A stretch of DNA of 64,000 nucleotides, from contig OX328100.1 in the NCBI GenBank assembly GCA_946811185.2, positions 19,084,999 to 19,148,998 on the forward strand, given 5' to 3'. The position numbers and the translations under genes were made by a program. The notes beneath the pieces are model-generated. The model worked only from the letters and a program-made list of their open reading frames with translations, did no database searches and was not told the DNA's origin. Below, piece after piece: positions 63,826 through 64,000 of this stretch; within the stretch, counting starts at the first letter, position 1; every line of letters starts with the position of its first letter. The stretch comes from Hippopus hippopus. Taxonomy: Eukaryota > Mollusca > Bivalvia > Cardiida > Cardiidae.

Positions 63826-64000
63826 CTTTACTGCACAGTCCCCAGTTAAACGACCCTAAGATAGAAAGCTTATGAAAACATCGTGGGAAAAGGAGAAAAT
63901 GCTGGTAACCAGCATTTTCTCCCTTTCCCACAATGTTTTCTATTCCGAGCTTCCAAGACAAACCTCATAATTTCAGCCACATTTAAATTATCGTCTGCCT
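63826..64000 (-). mobile_element. MITE family A copy, cut by the window end
   Basis: CCCTTTACTGCACAGTCCCC, AGTTAAACGACCCTAAGATA, centre GGTAACC, AAATTATCGTCTGCCT at the edge. Confidence 0.85.

Noticed and set aside
2095..64000. Dozens of open frames on both strands encode VGKGENAGNQHFLLFPQCF-like peptides, resembling a repeated protein domain.
   Set aside because: The peptide is the translation of the family A palindrome, which reads similarly on both strands. Frames start and stop at random relative to the element and show no wider coding structure.

Overview
This 64 kb window is nuclear DNA of an invertebrate animal, most likely a bivalve mollusc. The evidence is spliced genes with GT-AG introns, tRNA-derived SINEs, and dense populations of short palindromic transposons of a kind familiar from bivalve genomes. 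The species cannot be fixed from the sequence. There is no bacterial-style gene organisation, no CRISPR array and no ribosomal RNA gene. Very few of the open reading frames are real.

Two genes can be supported. (1) On the minus strand, 6862-8809 is a two-exon gene for a secreted 351-residue protein: signal peptide, PAN/apple-like domain, Sushi/CCP module, second PAN/apple-like domain and C-terminal Link (hyaluronan-binding type) domain. (2) On the plus strand, 18465-50688 is a five-exon gene for the bHLH leucine-zipper transcription factor AP-4 (TFAP4). All splice junctions and phases resolve to a 415-residue protein. The introns (3.3, 16.4, 3.5 and 7.8 kb) are packed with transposons, whereas the promoter and exon 1 lie in a roughly 2 kb island free of the main MITE. 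That island holds three perfect 10-bp palindromic AP-4 sites and two E2F-like sites, which suggests autoregulation.

Layout: 1-830, broken and inverted Tc1/mariner-like transposase remnant plus a tandem duplication; 830-1540, inverted-repeat elements; 1540-6520, repeats and SINE; 6524-8809, MITE and Link-domain gene; 8810-17490, mixed MITEs, microsatellites and a 0.6 kb TTAA-flanked element; 17490-50870, TFAP4; 50870-64000, gene-free and almost wholly repeats.

The dominant feature is MITE family A: about 220 bp, ends CCCTTTACCA, flanked by TTAA, with a 67-bp near-perfect central palindrome. I count roughly 70 or more full or partial copies, about a quarter of the window. TTAA targets and CCCTTT ends fit a piggyBac-type non-autonomous element. 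The window records its history: copies inserted into internal TTAA sites of older copies, a three-deep nest, arm-swapped chimeras, and copies ending about 20-50 nt from exons. Families B, C and D differ at their ends but share one 13-bp-stem, 5-nt-loop hairpin design with paired substitutions. This shared cassette is the most unexpected signal here.
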